Assembly (NCBI RefSeq): GCF_000697965.2
Contig: NZ_CP015880.1
Coordinates: 3,936,001-4,000,000, forward strand
DNA: 64,000 bases
Origin: Ensifer adhaerens
Lineage (GTDB): Bacteria > Pseudomonadota > Alphaproteobacteria > Rhizobiales > Rhizobiaceae
Direction of reading: 5' to 3'
A model generated the notes under the pieces. That model was not told the DNA's origin and did not search any database. It worked only from the letters and a program-made list of their open reading frames with translations. Shown piece by piece: positions 1-7,598 of this stretch. Made by a program: the position numbers and the translations under genes. Positions within the stretch are counted from its first letter, which is position 1, and each line of letters starts with the position of its first letter.

Positions 1-141
1 TTCTTCGTGCAGATACCGGCTCAGGCTGGCTATTTGCGCGAAATTAGGGTAGTGGCGGCGCGAAATCCTTCTTTCCGCGTCCTTCAGGGCCCGTGTTTCC
101 GGCCCGCGGTGTCGCGCATACCTCTGTTACAAGGAAGACTA

Positions 142-711
142 ATGGTCAAGGTCATCGCTTCATCTGTCCGTAAGGGCAACGTTCTCGACGTCGACGGCAA
201 GCTCTATGTCGTGCTTACCGCCCAGAACTTCCACCCGGGCAAGGGCACGCCGGTCACCCAGGTCGACATGCGCCGCATTTCCGACGGCGTGAAGGTCTCC
301 GAACGCTACCGCACGACCGAACAGGTCGAGCGCGCCTTCGTCGAAGACCGCGAGCACACCTTCCTCTATGAAGATGCCGAAGGCTTCCACTTCATGAACC
401 CGGAAAGCTATGACCAGCTGGTCATGACCACCGAGGACATCGGCGATCTCAAGGCCTACCTGCAGGAAGGCATGGCCGTCATTCTTTCGATCCACGAAGG
501 CCTGGCGATCGCCATCGACCTGCCGCGCCACGTGACGCTCGAAATCACCGAGACCGAGCCGGTCGTCAAGGGCCAGACGGCTTCGTCGTCCTACAAGCCG
601 GCCATTCTGTCGAACGGCGTCCGCACGCTGGTTCCGCCGCATATCCAGGCCGGCACCCGCGTCATCATCGCGACGGAAGACGGCTCCTACGTCGAGCGCG
701 CCAAGGACTGA
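142..711 (+). CDS. efp: Elongation factor P
   Basis: A 189-residue protein, the standard length for EF-P, which binds the ribosome between the P and E sites and relieves stalling at polyproline stretches. The N-terminal KOW-like domain carries the loop NFHPGKGTP with Lys34, the residue that is beta-lysylated in many bacteria; two OB domains follow, ending in [17 protein letters not shown]. The frame is open further upstream, but the ATG at 142 is preceded by AAGGAAG at 131-137 and gives the family N-terminus [14 protein letters not shown] strong hairpin terminator follows at 734. No EpmA-like lysyl ligase gene is visible nearby. Identification is certain. Confidence 0.97.
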   Translation: MVKVIASSVRKGNVLDVDGKLYVVLTAQNFHPGKGTPVTQVDMRRISDGVKVSERYRTTEQVERAFVEDREHTFLYEDAEGFHFMNPESYDQLVMTTEDIGDLKAYLQEGMAVILSIHEGLAIAIDLPRHVTLEITETEPVVKGQTASSSYKPAILSNGVRTLVPPHIQAGTRVIIATEDGSYVERAKD

Positions 712-733
712 GGCATCGACCAGGTCAGTTTGG

Positions 734-768
734 ACGGGGACGGCAGCGAAGGTTGCCGTCCCCGTTTT
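734..768 (+). terminator. Rho-independent terminator after efp
   Basis: Perfect 12-base stem (734-745 with 754-765), 8-base loop, then a short T tract. It lies 23 bases after the efp stop codon, so efp is probably transcribed alone. Confidence 0.8.
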
Positions 769-871
769 CGTTTCGGGCAGACCGCATGAGCAACCAGAAA
801 TTTAAGGGGCGCATTTCGAAAAACGGGTGCTAGGATGCGGCGCCGATACGACGTGTCACGAGAGGGCCTGC

Positions 872-2113
872 ATGTTCCCATTGTCGCATATGATGAAGTC
901 GTTCATTCGCAAGGGTCGCCTGACGGTGATCGATGCCGATGGCAAGAGGCACGTTTATTCCGGGACGCCAGGACCGGAAGTGACGATGCGTCTCACCGAC
1001 AAGAAGCTTTATCGCAGCCTCGTCTTCAATGCCGAACTGGCCGCCGGCGAAGCCTATATGGACGGCACCATGCGCTTCGAGGAGGGCTCCACCCTCCGCG
1101 ATTTCCTGACGCTGTTTTCGATCAACCGCCTGTCGCTCGGCTCCTACCCGATCCAGAAGTTGCTGCGCGCGGTAAAAATGCGTTTCCGCAAGCGTCAGCA
1201 GGCCAACCCCAAGGGCAAGGCCCAGCAGAACGTCGCGCATCACTACGATCTCGGCAACGAGTTCTACAAGCTGTTCCTCGACGAGAACATGCTCTACTCC
1301 TGCGCCTACTTCCGCGAGCCCAACGAGACGCTCGAGACGGCGCAGCGCAACAAGCTGAGGTTGCTTGCCTCCAAGCTTTGCCTGGAGCCCGGCATGAAGG
1401 TGCTGGATATTGGCTGCGGCTGGGGCGATCTCGCGATGTACTTGGCGCAGCTGGCGGATGTTCAGGTGCTCGGCGTCACGCTTTCCAAGGAGCAGCAGGC
1501 GCTTGCCACCGAACGGGCGCGCAAGGCGGGCCTGTCGGACCGGGTGCGTTTCGAGCTCAAGGACTATCGCGATGTGCAGGGGCCGTTCGACCGCATCGTC
1601 TCGGTCGGGATGTTCGAACATGTCGGCGTCCATCACTATGACGAGTTCTTCAAGAAGCTGAACGCGCTGATGCCGGACGACGGCCTGGCGGTGCTGCATT
1701 CGATCGGCCACATGAGCCCGCCCGGCATGGCGAGCTCGTGGCTTCGCAAGTACATCTTCCCGGGCGCCTATTCGCCGGCACTGTCGGAGGTCTTCGAGGT
1801 CGTCGAGCGCAACAGCCTCTGGGTCAGCGATCTCGAATTCCTGCGGGTGCACTACGCGACGACGCTTGCCCATTGGGGCGCGCGCTTCGACGCGAACCGC
1901 GACAAGGTGATCGCGCTATACGACGAGCGCTTTGCCCGCATGTGGGAGTTCTATCTGATCAGTGCCGAGATGATGTTCCGCACCGGCAGCCAGCTTGTCT
2001 TCCACATGCAGCTGTCGCGCTCGCGTGATGCGGCGCCGATCGTTCGCGATTACATCACCGACCGCCAGCGCGATTACATGGCCCGCGAACAGGCGCTCGC
2101 TCTCAACCTTTGA
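872..2113 (+). CDS. cfa: Cyclopropane-fatty-acyl-phospholipid synthase
   Basis: A 413-residue SAM-dependent enzyme that adds a methylene bridge to unsaturated acyl chains of membrane phospholipids. The N-terminal region (about 1-120) is followed by the Cfa core: HHYDLGNEFYKLFLD, the NMLYSCAYF substrate-site segment, the SAM-binding loop VLDIGCGWGD, and MFEHVGVHHYDEFF. The start at 872 is chosen because AGAGGG at 861-866 sits 5 bases upstream; an in-frame ATG at 827 lacks a ribosome site. The 3' end overlaps the convergent gene at 2103 by 11 bases. Rhizobia usually carry more than one cfa paralogue, so which one this is cannot be decided here. Confidence 0.93.
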   Translation: MFPLSHMMKSFIRKGRLTVIDADGKRHVYSGTPGPEVTMRLTDKKLYRSLVFNAELAAGEAYMDGTMRFEEGSTLRDFLTLFSINRLSLGSYPIQKLLRAVKMRFRKRQQANPKGKAQQNVAHHYDLGNEFYKLFLDENMLYSCAYFREPNETLETAQRNKLRLLASKLCLEPGMKVLDIGCGWGDLAMYLAQLADVQVLGVTLSKEQQALATERARKAGLSDRVRFELKDYRDVQGPFDRIVSVGMFEHVGVHHYDEFFKKLNALMPDDGLAVLHSIGHMSPPGMASSWLRKYIFPGAYSPALSEVFEVVERNSLWVSDLEFLRVHYATTLAHWGARFDANRDKVIALYDERFARMWEFYLISAEMMFRTGSQLVFHMQLSRSRDAAPIVRDYITDRQRDYMAREQALALNL

Positions 2114-2933
2114 ACGGGTGTTCTCCGTCACCTTGCCAGAGTAATCGCTTGTAGTCGAAGCCGAACTCCAGCGTCGGCTTGACGATCGCGAAGAACGGCG
2201 AGAGGTCGAAATCCCTGGGCGTGTAGAGCGAATGATGGCGGATATGCAGGATCTCCTCGCGTGAATAGGTCGAGGTCGCGGACGCCCGTCCGGGCGCGCG
2301 GGTAACCTCGGGCAGGATCGGATAGCGGATCTGCTCGAAGGCGGCCGCAATCAGCGTCGAGCAGATCGCGCGCGTCGGGTCGCCGGAACCGAAGGCAAGC
2401 AGGCGCCGCCGCCAGCGCACCGGAACCGGCGGCGTCGGCATGAAATAGCGCAGCATGTCCAAAATGTTCTTCAGGTCGTATTTCATCCCGAGCCTCGAGA
2501 TCATGAAGCCGACGAGTGCTGTGCGATCATCCGGCGTCAGCGCGATAGGCCGGCAGATGCGGGTGTTGAACGAGGCGTATTTCTTCAACGGCACGGCAAC
2601 GCAGCCCTCGCCGATGTTTACCTCGATCAGTTGCGGCCGCTCGATGACGGGTAGTGTCGCCTGATCGAGCGTCAGCGGCATCTGGTCACCGGCAAAGAAG
2701 GCGGCATGCGACCAGGTCGATTGCGTCAGATACTTGATCGCTGCCGAAACCTTCTGGTTGCCTTCGATCAGGAGAATGTCGCCCGGGCGCAGCGTGCGCG
2801 CCAGCGTTTCCTGATCGGATGGCGTGTAGGGCTCGTAGCCCGACGTCTGCGCCTGCAGGCGTGCGGCGAGCCTGGCGCCGAGACGATCGAGCAGCGTGTC
2901 CTTGCTTTCGGAAAGTGGATAGATGGTCCTCAT
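2103..2933 (-). CDS. Permuted NlpC/P60 (YiiX/YebB-like) family protein
   Basis: A 276-residue protein with the signature of permuted papain-like amidases of the YiiX/C92 group: RPGDILLIEG at about 50-59, the catalytic His76 in STWSHAAFF, and the nucleophile Cys191 in RAICSTLIAAAF. In this family the His precedes the Cys, the reverse of ordinary NlpC/P60 peptidases. Likely substrates are amide or ester bonds in peptidoglycan or lipids; the real substrate is unknown. No signal peptide is obvious, so a cytoplasmic role is plausible. It converges on cfa with an 11-base overlap, and the mbfA promoter region lies behind its start. Confidence 0.8.
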   Translation of the reverse strand: MRTIYPLSESKDTLLDRLGARLAARLQAQTSGYEPYTPSDQETLARTLRPGDILLIEGNQKVSAAIKYLTQSTWSHAAFFAGDQMPLTLDQATLPVIERPQLIEVNIGEGCVAVPLKKYASFNTRICRPIALTPDDRTALVGFMISRLGMKYDLKNILDMLRYFMPTPPVPVRWRRRLLAFGSGDPTRAICSTLIAAAFEQIRYPILPEVTRAPGRASATSTYSREEILHIRHHSLYTPRDFDLSPFFAIVKPTLEFGFDYKRLLWQGDGEHPFKG

Positions 2934-3066
2934 CGAGGCGATCGCTCCGGGGAGGGGATGGGGATTCGAAACTGGCGGGCATGGTGGCCGAGCCGCGACA
3001 CTCTGTCGAGTGATTGTTACATGATTGCATAGCTTTGGGCTTGACGGTGCGATCCTGCATTTCTAT

Positions 3067-3083
3067 TTTAGAATTATTCTAAA
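3067..3083 (+). promoter_or_regulatory. Irr box (iron control element) upstream of mbfA
   Basis: TTTAGAA-TTA-TTCTAAA, a perfect 7+7 dyad with a 3-base centre, matches the rhizobial Irr/ICE consensus. It ends 15 bases before the mbfA ATG, overlapping the expected transcription or translation start, which suits repression by Irr when iron is low. Confidence 0.85.
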
Positions 3084-3098
3084 GAAGGTTTCCTCCCA

Positions 3099-4082
3099 AT
3101 GTTTTCCCGTCTCTTCTCCCGTTCCAAACGCCCGTTTTTGTCTCTCAGCGAACAGGAAATCCTGGCGCTCGCCATCTCCTCCGAGGAGGACGACGGGCGC
3201 ATCTATCTCGCCTATGCCGATGCGCTTCGGGCACAGTATCCCCACTCGGCAAAAGTGTTCGAGGAGATGGCGGAGGAGGAAAGCCACCACAGGCAATGGT
3301 TGATCGATCTGCACGTCCAGCGCTTCGGCAACCGCATTCCGCTGATCCGGCGCGAACATGTGCGCGACTTCCCCGAGCGCAAGCCTGACTGGCTGATTGC
3401 CGAAATGCCGATCGAAAAGGCGCGCGAGGAGGCCGAAGCGATGGAGGAGGCGGCGCACCGCTTCTATGTCGAGGCCGCCACCAGAACCCAGGATGCCGCC
3501 ACCCGCAAACTGCTCGGCGATCTCGCGATCGCCGAAAAGTCGCATGAATCGCTCGCCCGTCGGCTTGGCGAAGAGCATACGCCTGAGGACGTGCGCGCCG
3601 AGGAGGACCAGACCGCGCGCCGCCAGTTCATCCTCACTTACGTTCAGCCCGGTCTCGCCGGCCTGATGGACGGCTCGGTCTCGACGCTGGCCCCGATCTT
3701 CGCCGCTGCCTTCGCCACCCAGGATACCTGGCAGACCTTCCTTGTCGGTCTCTCGGCCTCCGTCGGCGCTGGCATCTCCATGGGCTTCACCGAAGCCGCC
3801 CATGATGACGGCAAGCTTTCCGGTCGCGGCTCACCGATCAAGCGCGGCCTTGCCTCCGGCATCATGACCGCGCTCGGCGGTCTCGGCCATGCGCTGCCCT
3901 ATCTGATCCCGCATTTCTGGACGGCGACCGCGACTGCAGCGGTAATCGTCTTCGTCGAGCTTTGGGCGATCGCCTTCATCCAGAACCGCTACATGGAAAC
4001 GCCGTTCCTCAGGGCCGCATTCCAGGTGGTGCTCGGCGGCGGTCTGGTGCTCGCGGCCGGCATCCTGATCGGCAACGCCTGA
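3099..4082 (+). CDS. mbfA: Membrane-bound ferritin MbfA (erythrin-Vit1 type iron exporter)
   Basis: A 327-residue fusion of an N-terminal ferritin-like four-helix domain (about 15-165) and a C-terminal VIT1/CCC1-like membrane domain (about 180-327). The ferritin half has Glu/His-rich metal sites, including EEMAEEESHHRQ near 55-66 and AIAEKSHESLARR near 144-154. The membrane half begins YVQPGLAGLMDGSVSTLAP and has several hydrophobic helices. In Bradyrhizobium and Agrobacterium, MbfA exports iron and protects against iron and peroxide stress and is repressed by Irr. The perfect Irr box just upstream supports the same control here. A strong hairpin terminator follows the stop. Confidence 0.95.
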   Translation: MFSRLFSRSKRPFLSLSEQEILALAISSEEDDGRIYLAYADALRAQYPHSAKVFEEMAEEESHHRQWLIDLHVQRFGNRIPLIRREHVRDFPERKPDWLIAEMPIEKAREEAEAMEEAAHRFYVEAATRTQDAATRKLLGDLAIAEKSHESLARRLGEEHTPEDVRAEEDQTARRQFILTYVQPGLAGLMDGSVSTLAPIFAAAFATQDTWQTFLVGLSASVGAGISMGFTEAAHDDGKLSGRGSPIKRGLASGIMTALGGLGHALPYLIPHFWTATATAAVIVFVELWAIAFIQNRYMETPFLRAAFQVVLGGGLVLAAGILIGNA

Positions 4083-4101
4083 CGGGCGAGCGGGAGATAC
4101 G

Positions 4102-4131
4102 AAAAAGGGCCGGTTCGACCGGCCCTTTTTT
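4102..4131. terminator. Bidirectional terminator between mbfA and the BTLCP gene
   Basis: AAAAA, then an 8-base GC stem (4107-4114 with 4118-4125), loop TCG, then TTTTTT. A-T pairs flank the stem on both sides, so it can serve both convergent genes. Confidence 0.9.
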
Positions 4132-4154
4132 GAAACTCTTCTGTCGCCTTGAGG

Positions 4155-4775
4155 TCAGTTGCCGACCGAGCCGACGAGGACTTCCGCGCCGTTCTGGATG
4201 GTGACCCAGCGGCCGCTGTGGTTCGACGCCTGGCGCTTCAGGTAGCGGTAGGGCGTGTTGGTCCAGAGCTTGACGCCGTTTTCGAGGTTATCGAGGATGA
4301 AGTCGCCCTGCGAGGTGCGAACGGTCAGAACCGCATGGCCTTCGCCGTCAGGCTTGCGCACCACGGTGATCAACAGGTCGCTTGCCGAGAAGCCCCTGCT
4401 CATCAGGCGCTTGCGCTTTTCGAGCACGAAGTCTTCGCAGTCGCCGGCGCCGTCCGGATAGGACCAGACTTCGTCCCGGCCGTGCAGTTCCAGGTCGGTC
4501 ATCGGCGTGATCTCGCGGTTGACCGCCGCGTTCACCTGCCGGATCGTTGCCCAGCCTCGTTCGGTCACGCGCGCAGCGACGGTTCCCTTGGAGCGTACGT
4601 TGCACTCGCTCTTGTACTTCTGGCAGAATTCGTAGTGGCCGATCGGCTGCGAGGTCGCGGAGCCGGTCTGCATCCAGGGAGGCGATCCCGCCTGCGCGGG
4701 GATTGCCGTGTTTGCTGAAATGAAAAGTGCGCAGAACGCCGCGATACTTCCCTTAACCCCAGTCCAAGACGCCAT
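4155..4775 (-). CDS. Bacterial transglutaminase-like cysteine peptidase (BTLCP family)
   Basis: A 206-residue exported protein. A hydrophobic signal (GSIAAFCALFISANTAIPAQA) is followed by the transglutaminase-like core with Cys in GAGDCEDFVLEKR, His in GEGHAVLTVRT and Asp in FILDNLENG. The family (formerly DUF920) is frequent in rhizobia and Pseudomonas; the best studied member, LapG, cleaves a surface adhesin, but most rhizobial members have no known substrate. ATG at 4775 is preceded by AGGGGA, and a longer in-frame start at 4832 is not supported. A CtrA-type motif lies about 110 bases upstream at 4885. Confidence 0.88.
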   Translation of the reverse strand: MASWTGVKGSIAAFCALFISANTAIPAQAGSPPWMQTGSATSQPIGHYEFCQKYKSECNVRSKGTVAARVTERGWATIRQVNAAVNREITPMTDLELHGRDEVWSYPDGAGDCEDFVLEKRKRLMSRGFSASDLLITVVRKPDGEGHAVLTVRTSQGDFILDNLENGVKLWTNTPYRYLKRQASNHSGRWVTIQNGAEVLVGSVGN

Positions 4776-4884
4776 ACAAGTCCCCTGCGGCGCGGTATGC
4801 CGGACGCTCTTTGTCCGGACGCATTCGCGCAATCCTGAGTTGAAGGCAGCTTGTTTAGGTTCGTCCCCGGCGCTGCTCTAATCG

Positions 4885-4899
4885 TTAATAAAGAGTTAA
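4885..4899. promoter_or_regulatory. Candidate CtrA binding site
   Basis: TTAA-N7-TTAA, the full CtrA consensus, in the 289-base gap upstream of the BTLCP gene. No other gene start is close, so that gene is the likely target. Inference from motif only. Confidence 0.45.
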
Positions 4900-5064
4900 T
4901 AACGTCGGGGCTGCGGAGTCAATCTCCGGAATCGGGGCATCGGACTTTATGGTTAAAACCGGAACCGGGCGCACGCGAACGGTTGCGCCGCAGGGGATCT
5001 GCGGCACGGGACGGGTTTTGTCCTTGGGATTCGGTCGAAAAGGGAGGGCTATTCCGGCATGGGC

Positions 5065-5868
5065 TCAGGCGAGCATCGTGCCGATCGCCTGTTTCATTTT
5101 AGCAATGTCTTCTTCACGCGAGAGGCGATGGTCGCCGTCGCGAATGAGCGTCATGACGACGTCGTCGGCGGGTAGGTGCTCCATCAGCCGCAGGGCGTGG
5201 GAGTAGGGGACATCGGGGTCGCGCATGCCCTGCAGGATGTGCACCGGGCAGCCGGTGGAGATCGTGCCGTCGAGCACCCGGTTGGCCCGGCCGTCCTCGA
5301 TGAGCGCGCGGGTAAAGATGTTCGGCTCGGGGCTGTATTCGGAAGGCTCCTCGAAATAGCCGCGTTCTAAAAGCGAGGCCCGCTCGGCCTCCGTCAGGTT
5401 GGGCTCGATCAGTTCGGCGGTAAAGTCGGGTGCCGGCGCGATCAGGACGAGACCGGCGAGCCGGTTTCCGTCGCCCCGGCGCCTGAGCTCCTGGATGACC
5501 CGCAAGGCAATCCAGCCGCCCATCGACGAACCGATCAGCACCACGCGCCCCGGTGCCGCCTGATCGATGACGGCGAGGCTTTCTTCCAGCCAGCGCGAGA
5601 TCGTGCCGTCGGTGAAGGCGCCGCCGGAGGAGCCATGGCCGGAATAATCGAAGCGCACGCAGCTAGCCCCCCGTTCCATGGCATAGCGCTCGACTTCGAC
5701 CGCCTTGGTGCCGGTCATGTCCGAGCGGTAGCCGCCGAGCCAGACCAGCGTCGGCTGTCCATCCGTCGGCTTGTCGGCGTGCCGCACGCGCATCGCGATC
5801 TTGCGCGCGGCCTCCGCTGCGCCGACCTCGATGAAGCTGATTTCCGTCTCTGCTGGCGTATTCTGCAT
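5065..5868 (-). CDS. Alpha/beta hydrolase (ABHD10-like)
   Basis: A 267-residue alpha/beta hydrolase. It has the oxyanion region LVWLGGYRSDM, a DYSGHGSSGG strand-turn, the nucleophile elbow GSSMGGWIA (Ser), and a C-terminal GDHRLSR that supplies the catalytic His. A GMRDPDVPY segment gives the likely Asp. The pattern resembles the ABHD10/carboxylesterase group, whose members hydrolyse thioesters or glucuronide esters; the substrate here is unknown. ATG at 5868 has GGAGAG 8 bases upstream and is preferred over the one at 5883. It is divergent from infC. Confidence 0.85.
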   Translation of the reverse strand: MQNTPAETEISFIEVGAAEAARKIAMRVRHADKPTDGQPTLVWLGGYRSDMTGTKAVEVERYAMERGASCVRFDYSGHGSSGGAFTDGTISRWLEESLAVIDQAAPGRVVLIGSSMGGWIALRVIQELRRRGDGNRLAGLVLIAPAPDFTAELIEPNLTEAERASLLERGYFEEPSEYSPEPNIFTRALIEDGRANRVLDGTISTGCPVHILQGMRDPDVPYSHALRLMEHLPADDVVMTLIRDGDHRLSREEDIAKMKQAIGTMLA

Positions 5869-6073
5869 GCAAATTCTCTCCAAGGGCCCGTTTCGCTGGC
5901 GATTTTCTTTCTAAAACAGATTCGTCTTGCTATCGACAGGTGGTGATTTTCCTTGCAAGCCGTGCTATTGACTCTCCCGTCGCAATTCACACATTGCCGT
6001 CGGTGACAGATTCAGGCGCTTCGTTTGGGATCGCGCCGGCGAACGAATTAAACAACATTTTTCGAAATAGCTC

Positions 6074-6080
6074 GAGGAGA
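6074..6080 (+). promoter_or_regulatory. Ribosome binding site fixing the ATT start of infC
   Basis: GAGGAGA ends 8 bases before an in-frame ATT at 6089. No ATG or better-placed GTG exists at the family N-terminus. Confidence 0.75.
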
Positions 6081-6088
6081 GTACGACC

Positions 6089-6625
6089 ATTCGCAGACCG
6101 TTCAAAGCGGACGCCCCCGTCAAGGAGGGGCCGCGCTCAAACAAGGAAATCCGGGTGCCCCGGGTTCAGCTTATCGACGCCGAAGGCCAGAACATCGGCG
6201 CCGTCCCGATCGACCAGGCGCTCCGTATGGCGGAGGAAGCCGGTCTTGATCTGGTGGAAATCGCGCCGAACTCCGAACCGCCGGTGTGCAAGATCCTCGA
6301 TCTTGGCAAGCTGAAGTTCGCCAACCAGAAGAAGGCGGCCGAAGCGCGCAAGAAACAGAAGATCGTCGAAATCAAAGAAATCAAGATGCGTCCCAACATC
6401 GACACGCACGATTATGACGTGAAGATGCGGGCGATGAACCGGTTCTTCGAGGACGGCGACAAGGTCAAGGTCACGCTGAAGTTCCGCGGTCGCGAAATGG
6501 CCCACCAGGAACTCGGCATGAAGCTTCTGCTGCAGGTCAAGGACGACACCCAGGCGATTGCCAAGGTGGAAGCCGAGCCGAAGCTCGAAGGCCGCCAGAT
6601 GATGATGGTTCTCGCGCCGCGCTAA
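6089..6625 (+). CDS. infC: Translation initiation factor IF-3 (ATT start)
   Basis: A 178-residue IF-3, which binds the 30S subunit, blocks 50S joining and proofreads the start codon. The N-domain has [18 protein letters not shown] and [17 protein letters not shown]; the basic linker [11 protein letters not shown] and the C-domain [19 protein letters not shown] follow. The reading frame reaches back without ATG to ATT at 6089, preceded by GAGGAGA, giving [14 protein letters not shown] (first residue read as Met). A GTG at 6155 would delete the conserved N-terminal segment. AUU starts on infC are known and let IF-3 limit its own synthesis. Unusually, rpmI-rplT do not follow directly but lie about 3.7 kb downstream. 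Confidence 0.94.
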   Translation: MRRPFKADAPVKEGPRSNKEIRVPRVQLIDAEGQNIGAVPIDQALRMAEEAGLDLVEIAPNSEPPVCKILDLGKLKFANQKKAAEARKKQKIVEIKEIKMRPNIDTHDYDVKMRAMNRFFEDGDKVKVTLKFRGREMAHQELGMKLLLQVKDDTQAIAKVEAEPKLEGRQMMMVLAPR

Positions 6626-6654
6626 GCGCGTGCCGCCCATCCGTCGAGATTACG

Positions 6655-6679
6655 AAAGCCGCCTCCGGGCGGCTTTTTT
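6655..6679 (+). terminator. Rho-independent terminator after infC
   Basis: Perfect 9-base stem (6655-6663 with 6668-6676), TCCG tetraloop, then a T tract to 6679. It isolates infC from the following cassette. Confidence 0.9.
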
Positions 6680-6702
6680 CGTTTGCGGGATCCTTCGGGC
6701 TT

Positions 6703-6721
6703 TGCTGACAGAATGCTGACA
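6703..6721 (+). promoter_or_regulatory. Tandem direct repeat, candidate OmpR-family response regulator site
   Basis: TGCTGACA occurs at 6703-6710 and again at 6714-6721, an 11-base period (one helical turn), as in PhoB/OmpR-type sites. It is 73 bases upstream of the first aspartate-rich gene, and an OmpR-family regulator is encoded in the same cassette. Confidence 0.5.
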
Positions 6722-6793
6722 ATCGCCCTCAGCGAGCTGTCAGGCGTCCCGTGCCATTCTCTCCGCATCGCATCGGGAGAAGGAGCCGAGATC

Positions 6794-7318
6794 ATGACTT
6801 CAGTACTGCGCAAGGCCTTGCTCGTTTCTACGGTCGCCGTCTGCGGCCTCGTTTCGGCGCCGATTGGCGCTTCCCTCGTTGCCACCGGAGCGTCGCATCC
6901 CTTCTCGACCATGGCGCTCGCCGACGATGACGATGACGGTGACGATAACGGCGGTCGTGGTGGCGGCAATGACGACCGCGACGACGATCGGGACGACGGT
7001 CGTCACAACGATCGAGACGATGACGATGATCGTGGCCCCGGTCATCGCGACGACGATGATGATGACCGCTTCGACGACATCGACGACGACTTCGACGATG
7101 CCCGAGATGATCATGAGATTGAACTGCGGGTGACCGACGAAAATCTCCGGGGCCTGCGCAATGGTTCGCTGGTTGCCGTCGACAATCTCGGCCGGGTGCT
7201 CGAGGTCGAGGTGGAATACGAACATGGCGTTCGCGTCGTGACGGTCGAGCCGCACGACAGCGATATCCGCCGCAATCCGGGACCGGTCGGCAGCGTCTCC
7301 ATCCGGCCGGCATTCTGA
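6794..7318 (+). CDS. Secreted aspartate-rich protein
   Basis: A 174-residue protein of unrecognised family. Residues 1-43 look like a signal peptide ending SHPFSTMALA. Residues 44-107 are low complexity with about 35 Asp plus Arg, Gly, His and Asn, broken by short basic steps. The C-terminal 65 residues are ordinary sequence (ELRVTDENLRGLRNGSLVAV, then VLEVEVEYEHGVRVVTVEP) that looks like a small beta-rich domain. Such an acidic stretch could bind divalent or trivalent cations in the periplasm, but that is inference. The start is fixed by GGGAGAAGGAG just upstream. It heads the cassette with the PepSY-type protein and the two-component pair. Confidence 0.8.
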   Translation: MTSVLRKALLVSTVAVCGLVSAPIGASLVATGASHPFSTMALADDDDDGDDNGGRGGGNDDRDDDRDDGRHNDRDDDDDRGPGHRDDDDDDRFDDIDDDFDDARDDHEIELRVTDENLRGLRNGSLVAVDNLGRVLEVEVEYEHGVRVVTVEPHDSDIRRNPGPVGSVSIRPAF

Positions 7319-7411
7319 TCAGGTCACAATTTGCCCGGCGCATTCGCCCCACACCATGCGCCGGAGCGATGGTCGGCCGTCACCAGCCCGCCCGGCGGCC
7401 CGACCCGGCAA

Positions 7412-7453
7412 GCGCATGCCCCCTGTGCCCGAAACGGCGCCGGGGGCATGCGC
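7412..7453 (+). promoter_or_regulatory. Strong hairpin between the two aspartate-rich genes
   Basis: Perfect 12-base arms (7412-7423 and 7442-7453) around an 18-base loop, with no T tract. It lies in the 280-base gap between the two genes and could be an attenuator, an mRNA stability element or a protein-bound operator. Confidence 0.5.
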
Positions 7454-7598
7454 GTCGCTGGCGTTCTCGTCAAGGCTGGCATAGGCTCGCCCCGAACGAT
7501 GCCCGCGGCGTCGCCGCAGACGAAGCACCTGGCGGATGCTTGCGCAAGCGCATTTGGAAGGACCCGACGCTGAGGAGCAGTTGCGACAGGATGAAGCC

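Noticed and set aside
1..141. End of a gene or a promoter before efp
   Set aside because: The open frame reaches into the upstream bases but has no family sequence before 142; no promoter could be fixed with confidence.
830..1873. Minus-strand open frame inside cfa
   Set aside because: It is antisense to a clear SAM-dependent synthase and lacks a ribosome site.
4851..5102. Small plus-strand open frame between the BTLCP gene and the hydrolase
   Set aside because: It has no ribosome site or family features, overlaps the hydrolase end, and contains the CtrA motif.
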